Shown here piece by piece: positions 1 through 11,953 of a stretch of DNA of 64,000 nt (positions within the stretch are counted from its first letter, which is position 1; the number at the start of each line of letters is the position of its first letter). The translations under genes and the position numbers were made by a program. The stretch is from Fusarium oxysporum f. sp. lycopersici 4287 (taxonomy: Eukaryota; Ascomycota; Sordariomycetes; Hypocreales; Nectriaceae), in NCBI RefSeq assembly GCF_000149955.1, contig NC_030991.1, forward strand, positions 1,522,747 through 1,586,746, given 5' to 3'. The notes beneath the pieces are model-generated. The model was not told the origin of the DNA. It did no database searches and worked only from the letters and a program-made list of their open reading frames with translations.

Positions 1-548
1 GGCGCCGTGAATGGAAGATTGGCAGTAACGATCCAGCCGACCGTCAACTCCTTCGCTTTAGTGAGATTCGATCTTGCAGTAGGAGACTCCAAGCAACGCC
101 GTTTCGAAGGTGGGTGAATGTCAGCGCGAGACGAATACGAATCTTCATCCGCATTGTCATCCGCCTCGGTGATCATATGAGACCTACATCCCGTAAGAAA
201 ATGAAGAAGCATTAAAGATCAGGCTCGTATAGATACCATTTACCTTCGGAGGCGCTCAATTGGCGATGTTGTATTTGTGGCGACGAATAATGAGCTCTTG
301 CCTCGTTCATCACATTTCGAGCATACCCAGTAGGTCTGCAATGTCCGTAAATCAGGACTGACTTCTGTAAGAAAGAAGCCATGGGCTTGGATCCAGCTCC
401 TTCGACCTTTGCGATTCTTATTGGCAATGTGTTCTTCTGGTATATATTTCTTGCAGCCGATCTGGACAGTTGGCGAGGGTCGTTCTTCCAGCTTCAGTCT
501 TGATGGACGCAGCGTCAAGCTGCTGCTTGATTGATTTGTGCTGGCCAC
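1..548 (-). pseudogene. hAT transposase, N-terminal fragment, runs off the window
   Basis: On the minus strand, exon 1 (about 548 to 244) encodes a BED-type zinc-finger region with the pattern SWIQAHGFF, then WVCSKCDERGK. This is the same layout as the N-terminus of the hAT transposase at 15654-18991 (FWAHGYDV, then WLCCHC). A 60-bp intron (243-184, GT to TAG) joins in frame to exon 2 (183-1), which ends in VGWIVTANLPFTA, a typical hAT stretch before the catalytic domain. No ATG lies in frame upstream of the zinc finger. A nearby ATG at about 590 opens a different frame, so either a frameshift or an unseen intron lies at the 5' end. The rest of the gene lies outside the window, so whether it is functional cannot be judged. 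Confidence 0.6.
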
Positions 549-689
549 TAATTCCCAGAAGCGATTCTAACGACTGTTGTTGTGCTGCCATAGCGGGTTA
601 CCGGCGAATCGCGGATTGCAGATGCTTCTCGTCAGGGAGCGACGTTAATTCTGAACCAGGTGTTTCCGCGAGCGAACGCAAAACACGTA

Positions 690-1061
690 CTTGGGTAGGG
701 CCTAGAGATCGGCCGACCCCGTACTATTCATCAAGTCACCAGTGATCGTGCCTATAGCACGGGGGGTACGGTGATAGGGAAAAGGGTCGGCTGACTGGGG
801 AATAAAATAACATATATTTCCATAGCAATTAGTATGACATAGAAGGTATCTCTGTCTCCAAATTTCTCCGCGAATATCACAGAGCTTTTTAAAATCTAGA
901 TACTTTCTTTTATTAAGCTATCTCTTATTAAATAAGGTATCTTTCTTTTCCTCAGTCAACCGACCCTTTGCCTGGTCAGGCTACCCCCCGTGCCTGACCC
1001 TCTGGCACCACGGGTGGATAGGGTAAGGCAAAGGGGGGCCGGTCTCTAGGCCATACCCAAG
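690..1061. mobile_element. pogo-type MITE, 372 bp, TA target duplication
   Basis: The ends are inverted repeats beginning cttgggtagggcctagagat (left) and, read on the other strand, cttgggtatggcctagagac (right), each flanked by TA. A GTGC...GCAC hairpin lies just inside the termini. The same ends occur on the complete element at 45913-48888, so that transposase is the likely driver. The MITE has no coding capacity of its own. It sits in the coding sequence of the regulator pseudogene at 1064-1868 and removes everything downstream of it. Confidence 0.85.
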
Positions 1062-1063
1062 TA

Positions 1064-1868
1064 GTCCACTTTGAAGGAACAACTTCATCTATTCTAGGGT
1101 CGGCAATAGAGGCTGCGTGAACCGGCCTCAAGTACTGGGCTTTATAACTTTCTTCGGATTCCGACAGCCGGGGGACACTGACATTGCCGGCGTGATCGTT
1201 TTCATTCCATTCGTGAATCAAGGAGTGTATAAAAGGTTCGTCGGAGTTTGCAAGTATAAGGGCTTCAGGGGTGAGTAAAGAAACTGATAGCGACATCTGG
1301 TTTCGGGTCCAGGTGAACTTGAAGAAGGAGATCGGCTGTGCTGAGTTGACGCGCGATAGCCTCGGCATCAGCACCGGCTCGAATGCGACGGACAATCTCG
1401 TGGACTTCGGCCTCTGGCCGAGTCTGTATAGCACGATAGACAACGGCAGCAGGATGCGACACTTCAAGCGCTTCTAACCTCTCCCTAAAATTACCCTCAG
1501 ATGTTTGCCAATAAACACAATCGATGTGCTTTGCTCGACACTGAGAACATGTCGGCCGAGCACCGTTGCACTATGCAAACCATTCAACCCACGTTTATAT
1601 GAACCTCCAAGAGAAGGGCTACTTCCCGAGGGCTAAGGGACAGAGTTTGGTAGTGGCATACCTTGCTTTTCCGTCGTCGACAGGACTCGCAAGCTAAAGA
1701 TGTAGAAACTCTTCTTCGTGCTAAGGGAGCTGTTCGATGCCCGGCATGGGCCACTGCCGGATGAGAGCGCGGAGCTGGGAGCAAAGGTCGGAGATCAGTT
1801 CCCTGACTTGATTCGTGTGTTGACAAGTTCGAGGAATCTGAGAAATTGGAAGTTCTGTTTGCCATCAT
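1064..1868 (-). pseudogene. Zn2Cys6 transcription factor, 5' part, cut by a MITE
   Basis: Exon 1 (1868-1662) starts at tandem ATGs and ends CESCRRRKSK. A GT-AG intron (1661-1571) splits the Zn2Cys6 cluster, and exon 2 starts at 1570 with C-N-G-A-R-P-T-C-SQC to complete it. The exon then carries a segment resembling the regulator at 12738 (RPEAEVHEIVRRIRAGADAE against PEREVQGILRRLREGADVAT), so the two genes are paralogs with the same intron position. A one-base frame change near 1275 moves the reading from SFFTHP to LLTPEALILAN. The protein then reaches PSKWT at 1064, where the MITE interrupts it. No regulator sequence resumes beyond the MITE, so the middle homology region is lost. It would have been a nuclear DNA-binding regulator and is now dead. 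Confidence 0.75.
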
Positions 1869-2789
1869 ATTTGACGTTCTTAGTGACGGGTTGCGGCATT
1901 GAAATATATGCAAGGCTACGGCCTCCAGCTATTCAACGACTGGGGCCCAAAACATCGAAAGCGTGGGAGAATCAGAGAGAGGCTAGATAGGAAAGACGGA
2001 GATGCTGACTCAGAGCGGGGATAAACTTGCATGAGGGGAGGTACAAGACTATGGGCTCCCATTGGCTAACTGCTGACGGAATTAGGTCTAGCAGTTATGC
2101 CCCACCTTGTTTCGCAACCGACCAACTCCTTTAGGTGGGAAATAAAAGGGCGCTAGCATGAGATTGAGCAACTGACGAACTCCAGGTCACCCGCGACAAG
2201 TGGTACGATACATCTAAAAACTCGTAAATATGTAAAACCAACCCCAGATTATCGTTATAGATTTTGTTTCTTAATAAAGTATAGTAAACGCGATGATAGC
2301 TGGTATTTGACTGGAGGCTCTGCTTTTGATGTTCTTTAGTTGACAGGGATGGCCTGCACAAAATCCCCAATCAGAGCTTCATATGAACTGCTGTAGAGAA
2401 GCATACCGGCGTAGGTTAGTGCCTTGAGGAACGAAAGGCCCTTATGCCCCACCCGCCGCTCAGGGTCGGAATGCTCGCTTTCCATTGGTCAAAACTAAAA
2501 CCGCTGGGAACTAATTAAAACGCCGCGTGCCAGCTTCGCCCCGCGACCTTTAAAACTTTGAACAGCCTTTGTGATTGGTGGTTTGCGTCCGTCTAGCTCT
2601 TCCTTTGTGCGTGCCTGTTCGACCCGTCTGGCTCTGGCTCGAACGCGTGACGAGGAGAGGAGACCGTTTGTGTCTTCCAGAAGAGCCCTCCCGCTTTTCC
2701 TATCCTATAACGCTTCCTGTAACGCTTCCCCGCCCTTTCCCCTCTCCCATTTCGTCTCGACAACGTCGCCGAACGCAGGCCCCCTAGCC
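1869..2789. other. Non-coding stretch between regulator pseudogene and Helitron
   Basis: No convincing gene is visible here. The stretch holds the former promoter side of the regulator pseudogene and, towards 2790, the 3' flank of the Helitron gene. A 17-bp word (2421-2437, gccttgaggaacgaaag) recurs in inverted orientation at 11899-11915 on the far side of the Helitron region. Open frames in 2571-3242 are antisense shadows or low-complexity frames. Confidence 0.5.
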
Positions 2790-5700
2790 TTAGGAATCGT
2801 CGTCCAACCAGCGCATAGCCTCCCGAATGGTCCTATTGCTCAGTTGCTCCAGTCTCGCCTGCGCGGCAGTCATCTCCGGGGGGACGCAGTTGCCCACCAA
2901 GTCTCTCTCCCGTACCTTAGACACGAGCATAATGCCATCCAGCGACGAGCATCGCGACAGCTGCACGTACAGGCTGTACGGGTCGCACTGCGAGGGGACG
3001 ATGCGTCCGTCGACATTCGTCGTCCTCGTCCCGCGCAACTCCAGTGCTACGCGCTCGAGCGTCCTGCCCTGCACCTTGTAGTCTGTGCACGCAAAAGCCG
3101 CCGCGCACGGCAAACCCTTCCGGCTGACGTCGTTGCGCTGCCACGGCCTCTTTCGCTGGCATTGGATTCTAACGCTCATGGGCGTCAAGAGAACCGTGCC
3201 GGACGGCATCCCGGCGAAGTGGATATCCTTTGTTGTCTCTGACTCTAGGATTATCCCCGCTGGCGGCCCGAAGTGGATCATCATGTCGGCCGAGATCCGA
3301 TGGCCCGGGTGGGTCTCGTCGAGGATGACCTCCAGAGCAGTGTAGCTGGCACCGTTGACCAACTTCAGCCCTTGGTGGGTATTGTGGTTCACAACGACAG
3401 GAATCCCCGGCACGAACATGAAGATGGCTGGTACCGGTATCGCGCTATCGTCGCCCTGGTTTAGCATCATGATGGCTTCTTCCTCCGTCGGCAGGCCATC
3501 CTTCCATTTGTGCTCGGAGATGAAGATTCGCATTATTGACCGCTGCAGGATCTGGAACGCCAAGGTTGCCTCCATATTTAGGTTCCACCGGTTCCTATTC
3601 AGTGGTGTCACCACGGTGATGCCCGTCTCCCATGGGATCCGCCTATCCTCCCGGTAGCACCTTGAGTTGAGCAGTTCTAAATCCGTGCGATCCTGCACAC
3701 CCAGTCGGATCCGCTTCAGCAGTCTCTGCAAAACCGGATCTCCTGCCGCACGCACTTGTTCATCCAGCATGACAACCGTCGTGAACTTCTTCCACAGCGC
3801 GTGCGCCTTGTCATGCTGGTGCCGTTGCTCGGCCTTGAACGAGTTGTCTTCGTCCCATGAGACGACCATACTGGGAAGAAGGATCGACCTTTCCTGTACA
3901 GGACGAAACTGATGGAAGTCTCCGCAGAAGAGAACGATGGGTATGCCCCCAAAATCCTGCTGCGATCCGCGCAGCCTGCAGAGCTGCTCATTCACGGCGT
4001 ACAGCGTCCGAGCTCCGAGCATGCTCACCTCATCGATGACCAACATTGCCTTGTCCTGCCAGTCCATTCGCGACTGTCCATGGACGAATCGCTCCGCCTG
4101 TTTCGGCAATCGCACGCCGTCGAGATCTTTGGCCAAGTTCGCGCCCACCGCTTGGTCCTTGGAGAACCCGCAGGCTGAGTGAATTGTGATGCCGTTGATC
4201 CGCGCTGCGGCAGTCCCTGACGTCGCCGTGATCAACAGGCGGTTCGAAATGCCCTTTGATGCAAAGAGCTCGACTAGCGCCTCAATGACTCTCGACTTGC
4301 CGGTTCCGCCCTCTCCGCCGACGAACTGGCAGAGCTGACTGATATCACTTTTCTCCCTTTTCTCCCCACCATGGATCAGGTCGAGTTGGCGGCATAATAT
4401 AAGGAAAGCGATCGCCTGCCTCTTATTCAGTGTAAACCGCGCTACCAGAGCCTTTCCCGCCTCGAGGAAAGACGTCGATGCACCAAAGTGGACTTCCATG
4501 CTCGGACTTGCATGGACTGCCGTCCCTTCCAAATCCGCCGCCGTCATTTGGATATCCTCCTCTCCAAAACCGGTGAGCAAACTCTGCACCACTGCGCTGC
4601 GATCGGTCCCGTGGGCCGCGACGGTACTTTGTATACCCTGGATCATTTTCTCCTTCTCTCTGGACGCACAGATCTGCTGCGACTTGATGGCCTTGACCTG
4701 GCCCTGTGGTGGTACTACGACCCCGGAAAATCGGTTCCCTCGTATGCTTACCCGTCTTTCCCCCGGTTCGGGTGTTATGGTGGCCTGGAGCTCAACAGTC
4801 GAGCATAATGCTGATTGCTGAAAGTGACAAAGCTGCTGCATCATTCCCATGAGCTCTGGCGAGCCCGCCGTGATCTGGGCCGCACCAACTGCACCCCTCA
4901 CAACATCAATCAGACGAGTTGCATTTCCGACGCTGTCAGACTGGTACGCCGATGTGGCTTCTTCACTCGCCTCGCCTGCCCTGTCCTGGTGGGCATGTGT
5001 GGCCGTGAGTTCACCGTCGCCAGATGACGCTGCCCATTGCCGGGCGTCGCGTTTTGCGTCTTCAGCCGATCGTCGGAGCAGTTGCACATTATCAACGAGG
5101 CATGATATTCTAGGAGGCAGCGCCTCTCGTGCCCGCGCCCATATGCTGTTGATGTCGTCCGTTTCTCGGCACAGAAAAGACTCCCATGGCACAAATAGCG
5201 CAAGGTGCTGCACCGCTGCTCTTCCAGCACATGGAGGTTAGCCTCTTCAACACGACCTTTACACTCTGTCGGCGGCGGCAGACCCACCTTCGATAGCACG
5301 GCTCTTCGTCATCCTGATCGAAATCCTTGCTCAGGTAGCCATCAAGGCAGACGCTGGCGTGCTTTCCCGGCCGCCTCAGCACCTGCAACCAGCCTCTTCC
5401 AGGACCCCACTCGTTCTCGAATGACACCTCTCCCCAAGCGGCAGGGATCTCATCTTTACTGACTCGTTTGAGTCTGACGAGCGAAACATAGTCATAGAGG
5501 CATAGGCTTCGCAAAACGTCTCCCCGGTGCTGGTATGCCTCAGCATAGCTAATCCTTTCACCTGCTTCTTCCACAACTATCGACTCGTCCACGGAATCGT
5601 TTGCAACCTCGGTCCCGCTCTCTTGCCGGAGGTGTCGCCATCGCCGGAAGACATGCCAGTAGAGCAGAGAGACGTTCAGGAACGTCCAGGCGTTGCTATT

Positions 5701-8700
5701 ACTGAACTCGGTCGGGTATCCCACAAGATGTGCAACGACCTCGACCTGCGATAAAGAACGCTCCGTGAACACGCGGTTCGCCACCCTCATCAAGAACTGT
5801 CGCGTCCTATTCCCAGCACCGTCGTCACCCGCGGCATTGCTTCCACGATCCTCCCCACGATCCTCCGTTCCACCGGCCGCTGAGACGAGGGGCAGCAGTT
5901 CTGCTGCGGCAACCACGCGTTTCCACACCGGGTCCTCTACTTTGGTCGCATAGTTCGTGATGTAATAGACGAGGGCCATGGTCTTCCGCTGCGTCGCTAT
6001 GAAGGAGATATCGTGATTATGGCGGAGCCCCACGGCGATGGCCTTGTTCCACCGATTTACCATGCTATGCCTCCTGCGGATATGCAACACGCCATCTGCC
6101 GTAAAAGCAGTCTTCTCGACTAGTCTCCACGGCGCCTGAAACCGACAAAGGCCACGCTTCTTTGCTCTTTTGTCCTTGCTCAAGGAATACTTGACACAAG
6201 TTGGGCTGTGAGTATGGATCTGTGTTGCGCCGGCACAAAAGTTGGCTTCCTCATCAAATGCAGCCGAAAACTGCTCCCTATTGCCCAGCAGGGACGAGAT
6301 GTCCGATGTTACCGATCGCTCCGCTTGGACGGCGCAAAACGCTTCCTGGTCCAGGTCCTAGATTGCAATATTAGTTTGGCCTCGCTCGACTATTATATTG
6401 TCAGCAACTCATCTTGGGCCATACCTCGGAGAAGGCACTATCTATGTATTGGATGATACGGTCACGGCACGTGGCTTGGTCCTCGCCCTCGGTATCGGGA
6501 ACCGTCGAGCTCAAATGCGAGTTCCCATGCAACCAAAGCAACCCGTGGATGTGAAGCGCTCCTCGTTCGTTGGTCTCCACGGCACCATAATAATGGCTGA
6601 TGCGCCCAAATACTGACTCCCCTCCCACTTTTACATAATGCTCGAAGAATAACGTCATCTCTCGGTGGAAAAAGATGGCAGAGCTCATGGGGTCCGAAAT
6701 GGCCAGCCGCACACGTTTGTACGACATGTCGAGGCTCTTCAAGAAAGCCTCGGCCGCATCAGGTTCACGGGTGCGGTATGCTGCAAGCCGCAGCTTCACC
6801 GGGTTTGTAATATCGTTCGGGTTGAGCGTGAACCATATCACCGGTACACCATAGCGGAGGATTAGCGACTGTATCTTCCGCCGCATACTCAAGCGGCTTT
6901 CCCTAGACATAGGCTACCGGAAGCCGTACAGGGAGAGGCTTCTCAGAAGCTCCTTCACAGCCTCATCGGTCGTTTTGCCTGAGCTCTCCAAGTCGACCCT
7001 CGCCGCTGCTAACCTCTCTGCAGACAGCGACTGTATAATGCCCTCTGCCTTTCGGAAACTTTTTCTCGTCACGCTTAGCATGCTCACGCGCCGGTTCTTC
7101 GACCGCACGCTCATGTTGAACACAAGGAATGCAAATATGTGGTGCGTCGCAAACCGACCACCGTGGCGCCGCAACACTACATCGGCCCACGCTCGCAGAC
7201 TCATGTTCCGGGATGAAATGAGGTCTTGGGCCGCCGTTTCTACCCCGTGCTTATCGGCATCTCCTTCCGCGCCTAGGATGGCTTCTTCGACCAGCCGTGG
7301 CCCTCCGACGCCGAACGGTAGCAGTGTAGGGAAGGTCTTCGCGAAGAACGAGGCATCGAATGAGTCGGCGAAATCATCCCCGCGAGAAACATGAATGTAT
7401 GGTTCACAGGCGTCAACATGTCGTCGCCGCCTTTCCACCGATCCCAACTCTGTTCTCGGCCCCGTGTTGGCGTTACCGGCCGCATCTCCGTTCACGACGT
7501 TGCAGGCGAACAAGAGCTTCTCCACATCCGCTACATCCGGCGCTGCATCCAGAGCAAACATGCCCGACGAAGTGACTTCGTTGATCGGCTTCCCTAACTT
7601 CTCGGACTCGCTCTCGCCCTGATCGCGTCCTTCGTCTTCGTTCGGCCCCAGCAATTCTATCCCGCCATTCGGAATGTCTTGTCCTTGGTTGAGCGACGCC
7701 AAGATCTCCTCAATCTCCACCAAACCCTCCTCATCTATGCCGCGCTCCGTGGGGGGAACGACTTGTGCCGTTCGTGTCTTCTCCCATGCCGTTGGCTCGT
7801 TCCGCTCCATGCAATCATACACCGCCGACGGCACCCCATGCGGCGGCGCGCCCCAGCTCTCCATCTCAGCCACATCAATCTCGATCTCGGCGTAATGCGG
7901 ATTGTTCTTCCTAAGCCACACAAGAGCCCTCTCAACGACTCGTCGCCTCACTGACAATAGGCCTGACAAGTCGCTTGGTGCTGGCTTCTCCGCACCCTGC
8001 CACGAGACATGGATCTCTTCCATGACTTGCACGAGCGGATGAGGAAGCACTTTCGTGGCCAGCTCCTGCACGTTATTCGGAAACACCGTAATGTGGCCCT
8101 TGATATGCTTCGGGTACTTTGCGGTCTGCTTCTGGCTGCTCGGGATGCTGTACCTGGTGACAAACCCATAACACGAATTCATCGCGATGAGCTTCTCCTC
8201 AACCGGCGTGAGGTCCTTGAGCTCATCGGGAAACATGTGTTCGCACCCAATACGTCTGTGAAGCTGAGCCGCGGGCGACAGGGCACCCCGCCTCAAACCA
8301 CGTACACACTCCACACAGCCCGAGATCGCCTCACCTACGGGAAAGCATCTATGACATGAAAATGGCGAGCGAGAGCCCTTTTCGACGCAGCTCGACACCC
8401 ATTCGTTCCATGTTATCTCTCTTAACTCACTTTTCGTGCGCTTACGGTAGCACAACGTGCAAGTCCATATTGGTAACGCGTTCGCATCGTGGAACGCTTT
8501 ATAGAAGCCTTGCACGGTCGACACCTTTCTCTCGTGCGGTATTGGCGCACACCACGTCTGCTCGTTGGACAATCTTTCTTTTACAGCAAACTCTTCCTCT
8601 AAGAAGGTCAACACACTGGCGAGGTCTTCAGCTTGAAGATCTCGTCTTCTCTGTCCCCGCATTCCGGCTCGAATCTGTTTTCTCAGAGGCTGGTCTCCGC

Positions 8701-9490
8701 CAGGGTGACCGGTCCTCTTTCCCTGCCACCCGAGCTGCCTCGGATCCGTGGCATCGTCTCTCCGTGGCTGATCTGCTTCTTCACAAGCAGTCTGATGTGG
8801 TAGCCTTGGCGACGACCATCCGACTAAATGCGCATCTCCTGCTATACCCTCTTTCTCTCTAGGCTGGATAGGCCGTGTGGGGCGCTGGTGAACATCTTCA
8901 GTCCGAAGCATTATCCTGGTTACCGGTCTTCCCCCTCGGCGCTTTCGTTGAACAACCGCAGCCATACCATCTCCATCTTCATCTCCTCGTCGACTCTCCT
9001 TGGGCAAAACGTGCCGATGAAACAGCACAGGCTCGGCAACCGCCACCCGAGATGAACCACCCACCACCCTTGGCTGCAGACTCTGTCCGCTCAGCGAAGC
9101 GTCCGCTGACCCGGCCGCAGCATCATGTTGTACGCGGGTCAACACTGGATACTGTCCCGAACCTCCTGTATTGGAGGCACCGCTTGTGTCTGGTCTTCTC
9201 TTTGGCAGCCGACCGCCTCGCCGGCGCCTCTTGGGCAGTAACCGCGCAACGGCTTCCGCTTGCTCCCTTCGAGAGATCTCTTCGACGGATGACTGTTTGG
9301 GTTGGATAGGTCTAAACACGGGATCCGCTTTTGCCAGACTGTCATATCTCGACGGCGATCTTGGCTTATCGTCCCGCGTATTATAGTTCCCCTCGGTACC
9401 ACCTCCTACCACATCAAGGCCCGCTCCTGCCGTGGCTACTTCGCCCTCTCCGCCCAACATGCGCACCTTACGGCCAGGATTCTCCACCAT
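2790..9490 (-). pseudogene. Helitron Rep-helicase (RepHel), three exons, one in-frame TAG
   Basis: Exons are 9490-6425, 6357-5288 and 5220-2790, joined by two 67-bp GT-AG introns in matching phases. The product would be about 2,188 residues. The N-terminus is basic and low-complexity and is followed by a Helitron-associated cysteine-rich region (WTCTLCYRKRTK). The HUH nickase motif is ALHIHGLLWL near 6530. A Y2-type motif VYYITNYATK (about 5950) gives the catalytic tyrosines. The C-terminal Pif1-type helicase has Walker A GGEGGTGKS and Walker B MLVIDEVSMLG. Helitrons move by rolling-circle replication, with Rep nicking and the helicase unwinding. The only visible defect is TAG at 6914-6916, between SLYGFR and PMSRESR; the ancestral codon was probably CAG. 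The element ends could not be fixed. Read as a pseudogene copy, though a single point change from intact. Confidence 0.85.
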
Positions 9491-9871
9491 GCTGCTGCTG
9501 CTGCCTCAACGTCGGGAACTCCACGCTACTTCAATTGAACAATCCCGCTTGTTGACAACGCTGCTCCTTGGATACGGGCCACTTCCCACCGACGACTGCC
9601 CCCGTAGCCGCGGTCGTCGTTTCTACATCCTATTTTCCTGCAGTACCCAAATAGCCACTAGTAATCCTTTACAACCCCATTGCCCTGCCTCTATGCGTCC
9701 ATTGTCCCAGTCTCGGCCCGTCCACGCAAGCATTTCGTCACTGCAACTTCGTCAAAAGCGGCCATTTCAATACTATACTCTCCTCCGCGTCCCTCCGTGA
9801 TTTTGGGGAGGATGGCCGCAGGAGCTGTGTGTTACCGTTTCGCGCAATACATAGCTCCTGTCAAGATCACG

Positions 9872-10137
9872 GAGCTCGGGAGCCATTACATCACTCACCG
9901 TCTCAACACGGAGCAGTCCCGTAAACAGATATCATCTACTATATATAACGGCCCCGTTGAGCTCGGGAGCCGTTGCGTCACTCACCGTCTCAACACGGGA
10001 ACAGTCCGGTATCGAACGGATATCGTCTAGGATGTAGAACAGCCTAGTTTACTATCTATATATATATGTCCGTCTCAACACGGAGATAGTGCGGTATCGA
10101 ACGGATATCCTTTAGGATATAGAACAGCCTGGTTTAC
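9872..10137. repeat. Three spaced repeats between divergent Helitron-region genes
   Basis: A 14-bp imperfect palindrome, ccgtctcaacacgg, occurs at 9898-9911, 9985-9998 and 10070-10083, a spacing of 87 and 85 bp. The first two copies are also preceded by gagctcgggagcc, and the last two are followed by a shared block of about 50 bp (cggtatcgaacggatat...). The array lies between the Rep-helicase start at 9490 (minus) and the gene starting at 10296 (plus). This suits a shared regulatory region or protein-binding repeats; the function is inferred from position only. Confidence 0.6.
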
Positions 10138-10295
10138 CACTCTTTCTGGCGGAATCGAAGAGTCATTCCTTACCCGAATCACTGAGGGATCTTCTGCCCA
10201 GTCGTTAGTTAACCATATAGACGTGCCGCGCGACAGCTGCCGTTTAATCCCCCACTTATAGCCACAACAGTCATTCAATCTATGTGGAACATATC

Positions 10296-11821
10296 ATGTC
10301 TTCCTCTTCGCCCGTCGCCCATGCTTCGCCCCACCTTCGAAAGCCGCTCGACACCCAAAGGGGAACTGGCGGCGATATGTCTATGATGTTCTTCGCCCAA
10401 CCAGACTGCCCCTCTAGATTTGCTCACCAGGATCAGCATCGCATCAAGGGCCTCAATGCCGAAACGCTCGCCCGCATCTTCTTGCCTCCCCCCTCGTGGT
10501 TGTTGGCTGCGGAATATGCGCCCTTGCGGTCCGACGTTGACGGCTCGTCAACATCCATCTTCTTCAGTCTCAATCTCTCGATTTACAATCAACCTATTGT
10601 TGCCTCAGAATGGATCGAAGAGTGGTTCTTCATGAATGGCCGCGTCCACCCGTACGCATTTGCGTGGGAGGTTGAGCAGCATGACGGTTTAGAATCGGAT
10701 GCAGACTGCACCCTTCTCTACACGATGCCTGCCCTCATCGTCCGTGATCAAGGCTATCAGCCGTAGGTCATAACGCACCCCCCCCCCCCCCAAAAAAAAA
10801 AAAAACCATGCACATCCTCGAATGAACTCGTCTGATATATGCCCAAAGCGTGCTTCCCAGGCTCTTCGCCTCCATGGACAGCTTCCCCTGTGTCCCGCCC
10901 ATCGTTTCCTTCGCTGGCCCTGTCACCGGCCCTGGTCACTCCTTGCTGCGACAGGACCTCCTCCCAGGTCTGGACGCCACCCAACTGAAGTGCTGCGGCT
11001 TCATCCAGCTTTCCACTTATCTTGGTCCTGGGAACCCCGACAAGCCTCCATTCAGAGGCTTCCACCCTTTCCAGGTCTTCGTCATCTTTCCCATTCACAC
11101 GAATCCCTGGGCCATCCTGTGCAAGAAAATGACCGAGAGGCGAGATTCCCAGTTCCAGCCTAACGCCCAATTCACCTGCACAGGGAAAGTCGCTGGCCTG
11201 CTTGATCATCGCGTTATGGTCCATCCGCCAGGGTTCCAAAGAGACTATGTCTTTATTGTCGTTCCCGATTCCTGGACTTTTCTCGACAAGACCACCACCC
11301 CCACAACTCAACCGGTCTTGCCTCTCTCAGCGCCACCAAAACGACAAGCATCCTCAGCTACCTCTTCTTTCCAGGATATACGCGCTGCCTGCTATTCACT
11401 GGCTACACCTAGCCCTCTTCCACCAAGTCCTCCAACTTCATCCTCAGGCCAGCCCGATACACCACCGCTAAAGCGGCACTATCCTGACCATGCCCAGACG
11501 CCAACAAAGAGGCAGCGTGTGCTGCAGCCGGCCCCAGCCCTTTCCTCTACGCCTGACAGTTGCAGCACTGTCACTCAACCTTTCCCTGCCTCAGCCTCAA
11601 CGTCTTCCTCTAGCGAGCCAAACACTACTAGGCAGGGTCCTGCCTCGGTGAACCTTTCGACGCCTGCCCTTGATTCAATCGTCGCTTCACCATCAGACTC
11701 GCCAAACCGGCCACATCGAAGCCGCCAACCTACCAAAAGAATTCTAGAAAAGGAATATAACAACATGAACAATAATCAGCTGCAATACTCTCAGGTGGAA
11801 AATAAACCAAAACCAAATTAG
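10296..11821 (+). CDS. Unknown protein divergent from Helitron Rep, possible OB-fold
   Basis: Two exons, 10296-10762 and 10861-11821, joined by a 98-bp GT-AG intron with matching phase (GYQP then LFASMDS), give about 475 residues. The start is the first ATG in frame; the open frame upstream of it has only a GTG. Exon 2 contains a beta-rich segment (FTCTGKVAGLLDH, then DYVFIVVPDSW) that looks like a small beta-barrel such as an OB-fold. The C-terminal third is Ser/Pro/Thr-rich with basic nuclear-localisation-like clusters (TPTKRQRV, SRQPTKR). I do not recognise the family. Plant Helitrons carry RPA-like single-strand-binding proteins. Divergent placement next to the Rep-helicase gene makes a comparable accessory role possible, but this is inference. 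The intron contains a C14A14 tract. Confidence 0.6.
10778..10805. repeat. C14A14 homopolymer junction inside an intron
   Basis: Fourteen C are followed directly by fourteen A, lying within the intron of the gene at 10296-11821. It is a likely slippage hot spot, and the run lengths may be sequencing-dependent. Being intronic, it would not alter the predicted protein. Confidence 0.8.
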
Positions 11822-11953
11822 CCTATTACCTAGCTATAAAATGGAAAATGCCACTTTAACTCTAGAGACGTGAAACCCCTCTGCCTCCGACCTCAAAACT
11901 TTCGTTCCTCAAGGCTCTATGCGCAAGCCAAGACCGGCTTGCCTCTCCTGTTA

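Noticed and set aside
2571..3242. Plus-strand frame of 223 codons over the end of the Helitron helicase
   Set aside because: Antisense to the conserved helicase C-terminus; no recognisable domain and a non-ATG or weak start.
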